Positions 8,639-17,098 of a stretch of 53,808 nucleotides of DNA are shown here, one piece after another. The stretch lies in contig NZ_VCIW01000033.1 of the NCBI RefSeq assembly GCF_005765165.1, positions 1 through 53,808 on the forward strand, read 5' to 3'. The first letter of the stretch is position 1, and every line of letters begins with the position of its first letter. The position numbers and the translations under genes are program-made. The stretch comes from Paenibacillus antri (GTDB lineage Bacteria > Bacillota > Bacilli > Paenibacillales > YIM-B00363). The notes under the pieces were generated by a model, which had not been told where the DNA came from, ran no database searches, and was given only the letters and a program-made list of their open reading frames with translations.

Positions 8639-9412
8639 ATGCTGGTTGCGGAACGGCTGCAACGGATCGTCGATCTCGTCAACGAACGGAAGAGCATACG
8701 CGTATCCGAGCTGAGCGAGCTGTGCGACGTCACCGAAGAGACGATCCGCCGCGATCTGGATAAGCTCGAAGCGGAGGGCAAGCTCGCCCGTACGCACGGC
8801 GGCGCGATCAGCCTCGCGGAAACCCGAACGGAAGTGCCGTATTACGAACGGGAGATCGTCCGCAGCGAAGAGAAGCGGCGCATCGCGGAGGAAGCGGTCA
8901 AGCTGATCCGGCCGAAGGACCGGATTTTGCTCGACGCGAGCTCGACGGCCTGGTACATGGCGAGGCTCATCCCCGACATGCCGCTCACCGTCCTGACGAA
9001 CTCGATCAAGGCGGCGGTGGAGCTCGCGGGCAAGGAGAAGATCCAGGTCATCTCCACCGGGGGCATTCTGTCGCCGGGATCGCTCTCCTACGTCGGACCG
9101 CTCGCGGAACGCGCCTTGGAGTTATATCACGTCGATCGATTGTTCCTCTCGTGCAAGGGCGCCCGGCTCGACCGAGGGCTCAGCGAGTCGAACGAGCTGC
9201 AAGCGCTCGTGAAGCAGCGAATGATCGCGGCGGCCGACGAGGTCGTGCTGCTCGCCGATCATTCGAAGTTCGAGGTGCAGGCGTTCACGCACGTCGCCGG
9301 CTGGGACCGCGTGACGCGCGTCGTGACGGATGCGGGCACCGCGGCCGGCGACGTCGCCCGCTTACGCGAGATGGGCATCGACGTCACGCAATTGACGGCT
9401 TCGTCGTCGTAA
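8639..9412 (+). CDS. rhaR: DeoR-family regulator of the rhamnose operon
   Basis: A 257-residue DeoR-type repressor. The N-terminal winged helix (residues 5-57) contains the family signature VSELSELCDVTEETIRRDLD. The C-terminal DeoRC phosphosugar sensor domain includes LLDASSTAWYMARLI and LLADHSKFE. By position it should control the operon, as the DeoR-type YulB (RhaR) does in B. subtilis. Its inducer is probably rhamnulose-1-phosphate, which is inference from the family. An AAAGGGGG site at about 8622-8629 precedes ATG 8639. It is the last gene before a strong terminator. Confidence 0.9.
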   Translation: MLVAERLQRIVDLVNERKSIRVSELSELCDVTEETIRRDLDKLEAEGKLARTHGGAISLAETRTEVPYYEREIVRSEEKRRIAEEAVKLIRPKDRILLDASSTAWYMARLIPDMPLTVLTNSIKAAVELAGKEKIQVISTGGILSPGSLSYVGPLAERALELYHVDRLFLSCKGARLDRGLSESNELQALVKQRMIAAADEVVLLADHSKFEVQAFTHVAGWDRVTRVVTDAGTAAGDVARLREMGIDVTQLTASSS

Positions 9413-9416
9413 AGTC

Positions 9417-9450
9417 ACCGCATTCGCCGAAACGGCGGGTGCGGTTTTTT
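9417..9450 (+). terminator. Terminator of the rhamnose operon
   Basis: A nearly perfect 13-bp stem (9417-9429 with 9433-9445) and AAA loop are followed by T residues to 9450. Confidence 0.92.
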
Positions 9451-9543
9451 CATGCGATAAGCGCCGGGATGAATCGGAACATAGGGTGACAATCGACGGG
9501 GTTCAGGATAATATTGGGAAAAAGGGCTGCGGAGGTTGAGAGG

Positions 9544-11235
9544 ATGAAGCTTCAGCGAACGGGGGCGTTGTTCCTGGCGACGGCAGCCCTATGGCTGACG
9601 TTGCAAGGCTGCGAACGGAACGAGGGCGGGCCGCCCGACGGGGCGGCTTCGGAGGAGCGGTCTCCGTTCCCGGCTCCTTCCGAGATCAACTCGATTCGAG
9701 TCGCGAACGAGGCGGACGGCGCCTTGATTGCAGCGATCGATAACGCGTTCATCGCCGGGAGGCTGGCAGAAGGCCTTAGAGAAGCGAAGCCGTCGTACAT
9801 CGACGATCCGGAGCCGTTCGGGCGGACGTATCGGGTGGATCTGAACGGTAAGGACAAAGCGGGGCAGCCGTTTACGTACACGTTTACGTTGAACGACATG
9901 ACCGAAACGGATGCGCTGCGAGACGCCGGGAAGGTGTACATCACCGGGGAGGACGGGACGACGAAAGCGTGGACGGTGCCGAGCGGGTGGATTCGCGCCT
10001 TGTTCGGGTATGACGCGGCGGCAGATCCGCTGCTGTACATTACGACCGTCGACGCAAGCGCCAGCGTCGTCGTGCAAGCGAACCGGCGCATTCGAACGGC
10101 GTCCGCGACCGCGGCCGTCGCAGACACGCTGCAGGTCGCCGGCTTGAAACCGGGAGCGAAGGCGCCCGGGTATAGGATTCATTGGTCGGACCCGCAGCGG
10201 TTCGTCGTTCGATTCGATGCGCTGCCGGAGGGCGTATCCGTGCGGTTTCGCTTGGACGGCTTAGCGTCGGCGGACGGCGAGACGTTCGCGGTCGCGGAGC
10301 AGCCGGAGCGGAACGCCGCCGTGCTGAGCGGCGCCGACGCATGGAGCGGCGTAGGCTGGGCGGGCGCGGACGGGCGAATCGAGCGGACGCGCGAGGTCGG
10401 CGAAGCGGTCATGCTCGGACCGATCGGCGGAGACGCGGGCGATTTCGTCGCAGCCTACGGTGCGGACGGGACGGTGACGTTGATCGAACTGGAAACCGGA
10501 GCAGCGCGAATTCTTCCGGACATCGCATGGCCGGAGCCCGGAACGCCGTTCGGCAACGACTACGGCTCCGCCGTGATGTTTTCCGATCGGCTGCACGGCA
10601 GTATCCTCTACGCGGTACACGGGAACCGAACGCTGTATCGGGTCGAGATCGACACGGGCGAAGCGGCGAAGCTGTACGAGTCGGATCGGCCGGTGAAGTC
10701 GATCGCGACCTCTCCCGACGGACGGCGCGTCGCCTTGCTCGTCAACTTGGAAGATTCGCTGACGGCCGAAGGCGACCTATACGTGCTGAACGAAGCCGGC
10801 GAGCGCGTGACGATCGTACAGAAGGCGACATTCGGCGGACATAGCGACGGCTTCCTGTTTCCGATACCGATCCGATGGGTCGACGATCGAACGGTATCGG
10901 TCGGGCGGTACGACGCTGACCGCGGGGCGACGGCGCGGATCGATGCGGAAGACGGTTCGATTCGGATCGTTCCCGGCGCGGCGCTGCCGGAGCGGGCGCA
11001 ACGTCTCTTAGACGAGCAGGTCGGTTGGCCGACGGAGGCGTTTCGCGTGCTGCCGCACCCGGACGGAGCGCGATACGCGGTGCAGACGGCCGAAGGGAGC
11101 TGGCTCGTCGACGAGGCTTCGGCACGCGCGATCTGGCTCGGACCGGGTACGACGCTGCAGTGGGCGGACGACGATCGGATCGCGGTGTGGGAGCAGCCGG
11201 CGTCGTCGAACGTTCGGCCGTACCCTCTCGGCTGA
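9544..11235 (+). CDS. Lipoprotein with propeller-like C-terminal half, function unknown
   Basis: A 563-residue exported lipoprotein. The signal peptide (LFLATAALWLTL) ends at QGC, the likely lipidation cysteine; Gln at that lipobox position is unusual. The middle has a duplicated beta-rich segment. The C-terminal half contains blade-like repeats such as LYRVEIDTGEAAKLYESDRP and VKSIATSPDGRRVALLV, as in WD40/TolB-like propellers. I find no catalytic motif. ATG 9544 is preferred because GGAGG at 9531-9535 is 8 bases away. The gene stands alone upstream of the solute-binding gene. A role as an envelope-stress or sugar-sensing lipoprotein would be a guess. Confidence 0.75.
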   Translation: MKLQRTGALFLATAALWLTLQGCERNEGGPPDGAASEERSPFPAPSEINSIRVANEADGALIAAIDNAFIAGRLAEGLREAKPSYIDDPEPFGRTYRVDLNGKDKAGQPFTYTFTLNDMTETDALRDAGKVYITGEDGTTKAWTVPSGWIRALFGYDAAADPLLYITTVDASASVVVQANRRIRTASATAAVADTLQVAGLKPGAKAPGYRIHWSDPQRFVVRFDALPEGVSVRFRLDGLASADGETFAVAEQPERNAAVLSGADAWSGVGWAGADGRIERTREVGEAVMLGPIGGDAGDFVAAYGADGTVTLIELETGAARILPDIAWPEPGTPFGNDYGSAVMFSDRLHGSILYAVHGNRTLYRVEIDTGEAAKLYESDRPVKSIATSPDGRRVALLVNLEDSLTAEGDLYVLNEAGERVTIVQKATFGGHSDGFLFPIPIRWVDDRTVSVGRYDADRGATARIDAEDGSIRIVPGAALPERAQRLLDEQVGWPTEAFRVLPHPDGARYAVQTAEGSWLVDEASARAIWLGPGTTLQWADDDRIAVWEQPASSNVRPYPLG

Positions 11236-11270
11236 CGGGTCTTCGGCAGCTCCGCCTCCCCGGGGATAAA

Positions 11271-11343
11271 GTTAATAAAGTTATATGGAAGTTGATACCT
11301 TCTTCTGTCTCCCCTTTGAGAAATCGCTTACAATTCGATTGTA
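11271..11343 (+). promoter_or_regulatory. Promoter region of the solute-binding gene, element shared with the permease operon
   Basis: GTTAATAAAGTTATAT (11271-11286) lies exactly 42 bases before TACAAT (11329-11334). TACAAT is also the left arm of the 15-bp palindrome TACAATTCGATTGTA (11329-11343). AAGTTNATA-like words repeat at 11269, 11278 and 11289. The same 16-mer with one change, at the same distance from TACAAT, precedes the permease gene at 20517. No good -35 box is seen, which fits an activator-dependent promoter. Confidence 0.65.
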
Positions 11344-11375
11344 GAAGTCATTAACTCATTGGGGGGCTAGCTACA

Positions 11376-13103
11376 ATGGCAAGAACCTTTTCGAAATCGT
11401 TCGCATGTCTACTGGCTTTGACGCTCACAATTACCGCGTGTTCCGGCGGCGGCTCGTCCGGCGGTTCGTCGAACGGCCCGGCGGAGACGCCGCCCGCGGC
11501 GGAGAAGCCCGCCGAGGGAGGGGGCGCCTCGGCTCCGGCGGAAAGCGAAGGCTTGCCCGCGAAATTCGATCCGCCCGTCACGTTGACCGTCGTTCGCGGC
11601 GTCGGCTCCGACGTGAAGTTCAAGGACGGCGAGTCGATCGAGGACAACGTGCATACCCGGTGGGCGAAAGAGAAGCTCGGCATCGAAATTAAATATTTGT
11701 GGACCGTCGTCGATACGAACGACGCGTTCAAGACGAAGGTACGCTTGGCGCTGTCCGCCAACCAGCAATTCCCGGACGTGCTGCCCAACCGTCTGTCCTC
11801 CGACGTCATCAACGACTTGATCGATTCCGGCAAGTTCATGGAAGTCGGCGACGCGTTCGAGAAATACGCCTCCCAGACGTGGAAGGACGCGATGAACGAA
11901 GACCCGACCGTCTGGTATCCGCATACGCGGGACGGCAAAAAATACGGCATTCCGATTTTGGATTACGCGTACAACGGAGACCCGGTTCTCTTCATCCGCG
12001 AGGATTGGCTGAAGAAGCTGAATCTGGAAGCGCCGAAGACGCTCGACGACTTGGAGAAGGTGTTGGACGCGTTCACGAACGGAGACCCGGACGGCAACGG
12101 CGCGAAGGATACGTTCGGCCTCACGATCGGCTTCAAGAACTGGCTCAATACGTGGATGGCGGACGCCGGCTGGGTGTTCGGCGCGTACGGCACGATGCCG
12201 AACCAGTGGAATAAAGACGGCCAAGGCGGCATCGAGTACGGCTCCGTCAACCCGGCGATGAAGGACGGTCTCGGACGAATCAAGAGCTGGATGGAAAAGG
12301 GCTACATCTCCAAAGAATCGGCGCTGTGGGACGAAGTGAAAGCGACGGAGGCGTTCACGGCCGGCAAGGCGGGCATCGTCGCGGGGCCGCACTGGATGCC
12401 GTATTGGCCGCTCGAGGACGTGAAGAAGAACGTGCCGGGCGCCGAATACAAGGCGTATCCGATCCCGACCGGACCGGACGGCAAGGCGGGGCGCCACGGC
12501 ACGACGAACGCCAACGGCGTCGTGCTGCTCAACAAAGACATCGGCGAGGAGCAGTTGAAGGCGTTCTTCGTGTACCAGAACTACCTGTTCGACAACTACG
12601 CGAACCCGACCGCGGGGAGCGAGCATGAATTAGGCCTGCACCAAGGCTACGATTGGGATATCGTGGACGGCAAGCCGACCGTATTGACCGAAGGCCAAGG
12701 CGGCTTCGCAAGCAACAAGTACACGCTCACCTTCGACGGCGCGCGCATTCCTTCGCTGTCGCTGACGACGCTCGCGAAGATCGCCCGCGGCGAGGAGGCG
12801 GTGACGCCGTACGAGAAGCTGCAGAAGGAGATGGCGCCGGCGACGGTGCTGGAAGCGGCTAAGATCGTAATGGATCAGAAGGATATCGTCATGCCGAGCA
12901 TGTTCACCGGCACGCCGACCCCGACGATGTCCAGCAAGCGCGAATTCCTGGAGAAGCTGGAGAAGGAGACGTTCTCCAAAATCATCTACGGCGAAGTCCC
13001 GTTGGAGGAGTTCGATAAGTTCGTCCAGGATTACTTGAAAAACGGCGGCGAACAAATCAAGCAAGAGGCCAACGAGTGGTATAAGTCGGTAGGCGGAAAC
13101 TAA
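11376..13103 (+). CDS. Extracellular solute-binding protein of an oligosaccharide ABC transporter (LipO-like)
   Basis: A 575-residue lipoprotein of the family 1 solute-binding type. The signal peptide (SFACLLALTLTITAC) has a clear lipobox with the cysteine at residue 22, then a Gly/Ser/Pro/Glu linker. The mature domain has the usual large-SBP blocks GIPILDYAYNGDPVLFIRED, LDAFTNGDPDGNGAKDTFGL and ALWDEVKATEAFTAGKAGIV. NGDPDGNG resembles the calcium-binding loop often seen in this group. No permease is adjacent; the likely partners are the two permeases at 18696-20517, which share its promoter element. A GGGGGG site precedes ATG 11376. A terminator follows, then a glycoside hydrolase. Confidence 0.92.
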   Translation: MARTFSKSFACLLALTLTITACSGGGSSGGSSNGPAETPPAAEKPAEGGGASAPAESEGLPAKFDPPVTLTVVRGVGSDVKFKDGESIEDNVHTRWAKEKLGIEIKYLWTVVDTNDAFKTKVRLALSANQQFPDVLPNRLSSDVINDLIDSGKFMEVGDAFEKYASQTWKDAMNEDPTVWYPHTRDGKKYGIPILDYAYNGDPVLFIREDWLKKLNLEAPKTLDDLEKVLDAFTNGDPDGNGAKDTFGLTIGFKNWLNTWMADAGWVFGAYGTMPNQWNKDGQGGIEYGSVNPAMKDGLGRIKSWMEKGYISKESALWDEVKATEAFTAGKAGIVAGPHWMPYWPLEDVKKNVPGAEYKAYPIPTGPDGKAGRHGTTNANGVVLLNKDIGEEQLKAFFVYQNYLFDNYANPTAGSEHELGLHQGYDWDIVDGKPTVLTEGQGGFASNKYTLTFDGARIPSLSLTTLAKIARGEEAVTPYEKLQKEMAPATVLEAAKIVMDQKDIVMPSMFTGTPTPTMSSKREFLEKLEKETFSKIIYGEVPLEEFDKFVQDYLKNGGEQIKQEANEWYKSVGGN

Positions 13104-13123
13104 TCCTTAAGCACCTAAGAAGG

Positions 13124-13150
13124 CCCGGCCGACGCTGTCGGCCGGGTTTT
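13124..13150 (+). terminator. Terminator after the solute-binding gene
   Basis: A 10-bp GC stem (CCCGGCCGAC 13124-13133 with GTCGGCCGGG 13137-13146) is followed by TTTTG. It may act as an attenuator, because the next gene begins only about 25 bases further on and has no visible promoter. Confidence 0.85.
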
Positions 13151-13173
13151 GTTCTACGCTCGCGGAAGGGGAG

Positions 13174-13203
13174 ATGGCGATGGGTTGGAATCCGAAAGAC
13201 TGA
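13174..13203 (+). other. Original start of the glycoside hydrolase gene, closed by an in-frame TGA
   Basis: GGAAGGGG (13163-13170) precedes ATG 13174. The frame reads MAMGWNPKD and then TGA at 13201-13203. After the TGA the same frame stays open into the hydrolase (YVRSEGADIAWEGAALRV onward) and looks protein-like. The only start codon between the TGA and the body of the protein is GTG 13294, which has no ribosome binding site. Either a nonsense mutation, a recoded codon or a sequence error is present. Confidence 0.75.
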
Positions 13204-13293
13204 TACGTTCGCAGCGAGGGAGCCGACATCGCGTGGGAGGGCGCGGCGCTGCGGGTTACGACCGAGCCGGGCGGGGGACACGCGTACTTTCGC

Positions 13294-15192
13294 GTGGACG
13301 CGTCGGACGAGGACGCGCTTCGGGAGGCCCGCTTTCTCGTGATGGACGTCTATCACGAGAAGGACGAGGTGCTAGGCGTAGCGCTCCAGTTTTTCAGAGA
13401 CGGCGAGGCGCGGGGCGAACGTTCGCTGGCCGCGTTGATGGGCGCGCTGCCGGGCGTGCGGACGCGCCTCGCGTTCCCCCTTGCGGCGCTCGACTCGGAG
13501 CGGGTATTTCTGCCGAGAACGCCGGGACGGCTGAAGACCGTTATTTTCGGCGAGGGACTGCGGCAGCGGGACATTCGCTCGTTCGCGATCGGAACGCCGG
13601 AATCGCTGGACGGCTGGCGGTTCGAGCTGGAGAACGTGCATTTCGCGGCGGAGGAACCGGACTATCCGGTGCCGCCGACGCCGATCGTCGACGAGCTCGG
13701 TCAATATAAGCGTAAGACGTGGCCCGGCAAGACGAGCTCGCGCCAGGAGATGATCCGAGCGCTGAGGGAGGAGTACGATGCGGGGGGAGCGGCGGCGATG
13801 CCGAACCGGTCGACATACGGGGGAAGCGCCGAGCGTCGATACGAGGCTACCGGCTACTTCCGCACGGAGCGGGACGGCGCGCGCTGGTGGCTCGTCGATC
13901 CGGACGGATACGCGTTCTTCAGCCTCGGAATGGACTGCGTACAGCCGGGAGAGGCGGGGAAGGTCGACGGCATCGAAGCGTTGTTCGACAGTCTGCCTCC
14001 CGGGAGCGGAACCTTCAAGGACGCCTGGCGGACCGGAGAGGACGGCGGACCGCTGCATCGCGGACGGTACTTCAACTTCGCGGTCGCGAACTTGATCCAT
14101 GCGTTCGGGGACGATTGGTTTCCGCGGTGGGCGGAGCTCACGGCCCGGCGGCTGAAGCGGTGGGGCTTCAATACGGTCGGCAATTGGTCGAATCCGGTGT
14201 TTATTGAAAGCCAGGACATCCCGTACGTCTACCCGCTCCAAGATTTCCCGGCGACGGAACGGACGGTGTTCCGGGATTTCCCGGACGTGTTCAGCGACGA
14301 ATTCCGGGCCGCGTCCGAGACGTTCGCGGAGCAGCTGAAGGCGTTCGCGGGGGACCGGCGCCTCATCGGGTACTTCCTGCGCAACGAGCCGCTCTGGGCG
14401 TTCGCCGACGGGGTGAATCTGGCGGAGAAGCTGTTGGAGAAGGACGAAGGGTTCGAGAGCAAGCGGGAGCTGATCCGGTTCTTACAGGAGCGGTACGCCG
14501 AAGACGTGGACGGCTTCAACGCGGCTTGGGCGTCGAGCTTCGCGTCGTTCGACGCGCTGCTTGCGCCGATCGAGAAGGCGGCGGAGCGGTCGGAGCGGGC
14601 GAGGGACGACCTGGAAGCCTTCACGCGGCGCATGATCGAAGCGTATACGGCCATTCCTTCGGAGGCGTGCAAGCGGGTCGATCCGCATCACCTGAACTTG
14701 GGGATGCGCTACGCATGGATATCGTCTCCCGCGCTGTACGAAGGCAGTCAGCATTTCGACGTGTTCTCGATCAACTGCTATAAGATGAAGCCGGACGCGG
14801 AAGACATTCGCGAGATCGCCGAACGGACGGGGAAGCCGGTTCTGATCGGCGAATTCCACTTCGGCGCGCCGGACGCCGGCCTGTTGGCCACGGGGCTGCG
14901 CGGGGTCGCCACGCAAGCGGAGCGGGGGAAGGCGTATCGGTATTATACGGAGCAAGCGGCGGCGCTGCCGGCGTTGGTCGGCGTGCACTACTTCATCTTG
15001 AACGATCAAGCGCTGCTCGGGCGGTTCGACGGCGAAAATTTCCAAATCGGGGCGGTCGACGTCTGCCATCGCCCGTACGAGGACTTCATCCAAGGCGTGA
15101 CCGAAGCGCATGCGCGCATCTACGACGTCGCTTCGGGCGTCGTTCCGCCGTACGAAGAAGAGGCGAAGGAAATTCCGCGCGTCGGCTTCTAG
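13294..15192 (+). CDS. Clan GH-A glycoside hydrolase, agarase (GH50)-like; N-terminus interrupted upstream
   Basis: The uninterrupted part is 632 residues. An N-terminal beta-sandwich region (to about residue 140) precedes a catalytic barrel. The barrel opens with RWWLVDPDGYAFFSLGMDCV, a motif I know from GH50 beta-agarases and related enzymes. The putative acid/base is Glu in YFLRNEPLWAF and the nucleophile Glu in PVLIGEFHFGAPD, as expected for clan GH-A. No signal peptide is visible, so it may act on imported oligosaccharides. Its position behind the solute-binding gene supports this. The substrate is not certain. The true start was probably ATG 13174, which is now followed by a TGA at codon 10, so the gene may be inactive. 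Confidence 0.8.
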   Translation: MDASDEDALREARFLVMDVYHEKDEVLGVALQFFRDGEARGERSLAALMGALPGVRTRLAFPLAALDSERVFLPRTPGRLKTVIFGEGLRQRDIRSFAIGTPESLDGWRFELENVHFAAEEPDYPVPPTPIVDELGQYKRKTWPGKTSSRQEMIRALREEYDAGGAAAMPNRSTYGGSAERRYEATGYFRTERDGARWWLVDPDGYAFFSLGMDCVQPGEAGKVDGIEALFDSLPPGSGTFKDAWRTGEDGGPLHRGRYFNFAVANLIHAFGDDWFPRWAELTARRLKRWGFNTVGNWSNPVFIESQDIPYVYPLQDFPATERTVFRDFPDVFSDEFRAASETFAEQLKAFAGDRRLIGYFLRNEPLWAFADGVNLAEKLLEKDEGFESKRELIRFLQERYAEDVDGFNAAWASSFASFDALLAPIEKAAERSERARDDLEAFTRRMIEAYTAIPSEACKRVDPHHLNLGMRYAWISSPALYEGSQHFDVFSINCYKMKPDAEDIREIAERTGKPVLIGEFHFGAPDAGLLATGLRGVATQAERGKAYRYYTEQAAALPALVGVHYFILNDQALLGRFDGENFQIGAVDVCHRPYEDFIQGVTEAHARIYDVASGVVPPYEEEAKEIPRVGF

Positions 15193-15202
15193 CGGTCGCA
15201 GG

Positions 15203-15395
15203 AATAGGGAACGCGAAAGTTCCCTATATCCGCTGCGAACAGCCGAAAGGGGCGAATAGGGAACATGAAAGTTCCCTATCGGCCGCGGAAACGGGGCGGA
15301 ACGCCCGATTCGATAGAAATAGAGAAATTTTCTGTTCCCTAATCATCCTGATTCCGGAGATGGGTCACAAATAGGGAAACTTGCCGTTCTCTATT
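15203..15395. repeat. Repeat cluster B: four copies of an imperfect AATAGGGAAC...GTTCCCTAT palindrome
   Basis: Units start at 15203, 15255, 15318 and 15370 (spacings 52, 63 and 52 bp), each about 25 bp. Copies 1 and 2 form 9-bp stems ATAGGGAAC/GTTCCCTAT around six-base loops. Copies 3 and 4 are degenerate (AATAGAGAAA...GTTCCCTAAT and AATAGGGAAA...GTTCTCTATT). The 326-bp gap 15193-15518 holds no other feature that I can see. It marks the border between the GC-rich hydrolase gene and the AT-richer island. Confidence 0.85.
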
Positions 15396-15518
15396 TCGAT
15401 GCTGCATACGCGTGCTGGCGAGAAAAAATAAAGTTCGGCACAAAGGAAATCTCCGAAATCTACCGAGGTTGTTTATCGCGTCAAGGTTCGCTTCATAATA
15501 ATTGGCGATCTTGCAATT

Positions 15519-16499
15519 CTAAAACAGCGGCCCCTGCGCGTTCCCCAAAAGCCTCACTCTCTCCTGAAGGCCTTCTACAACTTCCTTCGGTATTTCCCTG
15601 ACTTTGATATCTCCCCCCAAGAAAAGCAGCCAATTTGTCATTTCGGCCAATTCGTCTGGACGGTTAACGTGGACGAAAGTCTTTAAAATAGCCGTAGTTT
15701 GATAAGGATTCGTATACGAAATGGATATTTTTAATGGATGGTACTTTTTGAACTGGGCAATCGCCTTGGGACCAAGTTCGAGGACCAGGTTGACGGCTTC
15801 CTCTTGCTTGCTCAGTTGTTCGGCAATCTTCTTCTTGCTTATTCTCTTTTTCCCGGGATACGGCTTGACATCGGTGAGATAGTCGACGGGTATAATCCGC
15901 CTCTTTTCCTCCTCCAGGTCGAAGCCTTCAATTTGCCAAGCGCTTTTTTCGCGATACAGGTGCATGAGATAGATGGTATAAGAATTTATTTCCCTTCCTT
16001 CTTCAACGGAAACCACTAAATAGCTGTCCTTCAGAAGGATTTGGATGAGTTGCTCTAACATGGGATGGGGCAGATCCGACAGATCGAGCAGGTCGGGATT
16101 GTGGGGGTTGGTACCTTCGAAGAGCAGGGTCCGATTTAACAGAACAAGATCGTCCTGCTGGTTTTCGGAGATGAGGCCGAGCAATTTTTCCGCTAAAGAG
16201 TGGCGACTCTTGAGATAAGGGAGTTGCAAATTTCGCGTGGCCATGAAGGCGATAAACAGCGCTTTGATCTCATTGTCGCTAAAGCGGACAGTGGGCAGGA
16301 CGGAGTTGCTCATCACGAAATACCCCCCGTCCCTCCCGACTTCGGCGACCAGAGGCATTCCCATCGCTTCAATTTCCCGGATATCTCGAATCGCCGTCGA
16401 GCGGGAGACGTTAAATTCATGCATGATTTCCGAAATCGTAAAATGGGCGCGGTTGTTGATGTACCGCATGATGACGTTAATCCGTTCTACTTTTTTCAT
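15519..16499 (-). CDS. HTH/WYL-domain transcriptional regulator (YafY-like)
   Basis: A 326-residue regulator. The N-terminal winged helix (1-60: FTISEIMHEFNVSRSTAIRD, then GMPLVAEVGRDGGYFV) is of the HTH_11 type. A central WYL-like ligand domain follows (about 150-230, with SYTIYLMHLYREKSAWQIEG), then a WCX-like C-terminus. These proteins usually repress or activate a divergent operon in response to a ligand. Here the divergent neighbour is the GyrI-like/DoxX operon starting at 16596. AGAGGT on the minus strand precedes the start. Codon use and composition are AT-richer than the flanking sugar genes. Confidence 0.87.
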   Translation of the reverse strand: MKKVERINVIMRYINNRAHFTISEIMHEFNVSRSTAIRDIREIEAMGMPLVAEVGRDGGYFVMSNSVLPTVRFSDNEIKALFIAFMATRNLQLPYLKSRHSLAEKLLGLISENQQDDLVLLNRTLLFEGTNPHNPDLLDLSDLPHPMLEQLIQILLKDSYLVVSVEEGREINSYTIYLMHLYREKSAWQIEGFDLEEEKRRIIPVDYLTDVKPYPGKKRISKKKIAEQLSKQEEAVNLVLELGPKAIAQFKKYHPLKISISYTNPYQTTAILKTFVHVNRPDELAEMTNWLLFLGGDIKVREIPKEVVEGLQERVRLLGNAQGPLF

Positions 16500-16595
16500 G
16501 GGGACCTCTAAACAGTATCATATTTTGACATGATTAATCGTTATTATAAACCTATCAAGTAAAAAAACAATCCATTCAAAAAAGGAGTTGGCAAA

Positions 16596-17075
16596 ATGGC
16601 GACGTACATGCTTGAGGAGAAAGACAGCTTTATCGTTGCAGGCATTGGAACGGAACTGAAGAGCGATTACACGGACTACGCCGGCATGAACAAGGAGAAG
16701 GAAACGTTTTGGCAAACCGTGAGGCAGGATGGAAGGCTGGATGCATTGAAGGTTGTCGCTGCGAACGACTACATTTTTGCAGTGAACGAATTGGTGAACC
16801 GCAAGAGGATGTATTATGCCGGCGTCCTGGCGGGAGCATCGGTAGCGGAAGAATACAGGTCGATTACATTCCCCAAGGGACCATGCCTCGTCATTAAAGG
16901 CGAAGGGAAGACGGCGGAAGAAATGAGTAGTACCCTTACCGGCATTGCCTTTGGTCAAGTTTTGCCGGAAGCCGATAGCTTTGCTTATGTCGGCGGGCCC
17001 AATGCAACGGTGGAGATGGGGCGGCGAGACGGACTTGTCTATGGCGAAACGTGGATTCCGGTTGTGAAGAAATAA
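16596..17075 (+). CDS. GyrI-like effector-binding domain protein, copy 1
   Basis: A 159-residue stand-alone GyrI-like domain protein. The end of the domain, FAYVGGPNATVEMGRRDGLV...ETWIPVVKK, is typical, with the conserved W near the C-terminus. The family binds hydrophobic cations or other small molecules and can hydrolyse or sequester them; the ligand is unknown here. AAAAAGGAGTT precedes the ATG. It is divergent from the WYL regulator and starts a four-gene operon. It is about three quarters identical to the protein at 17618-18100, so the two arose by duplication. Confidence 0.83.
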   Translation: MATYMLEEKDSFIVAGIGTELKSDYTDYAGMNKEKETFWQTVRQDGRLDALKVVAANDYIFAVNELVNRKRMYYAGVLAGASVAEEYRSITFPKGPCLVIKGEGKTAEEMSSTLTGIAFGQVLPEADSFAYVGGPNATVEMGRRDGLVYGETWIPVVKK

Positions 17076-17098
17076 ACGAGAATAATGGAGGAATGGAA

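Noticed and set aside
11409-12626. 405-codon minus-strand frame opposite the solute-binding gene
   Set aside because: Antisense shadow of a well-supported lipoprotein gene, with no domain.
15203-15395. Possible CRISPR array (short repeats with about 27-bp gaps)
   Set aside because: The units are internally palindromic, diverge from each other, number only four, have one 63-bp step, and no cas gene is present.
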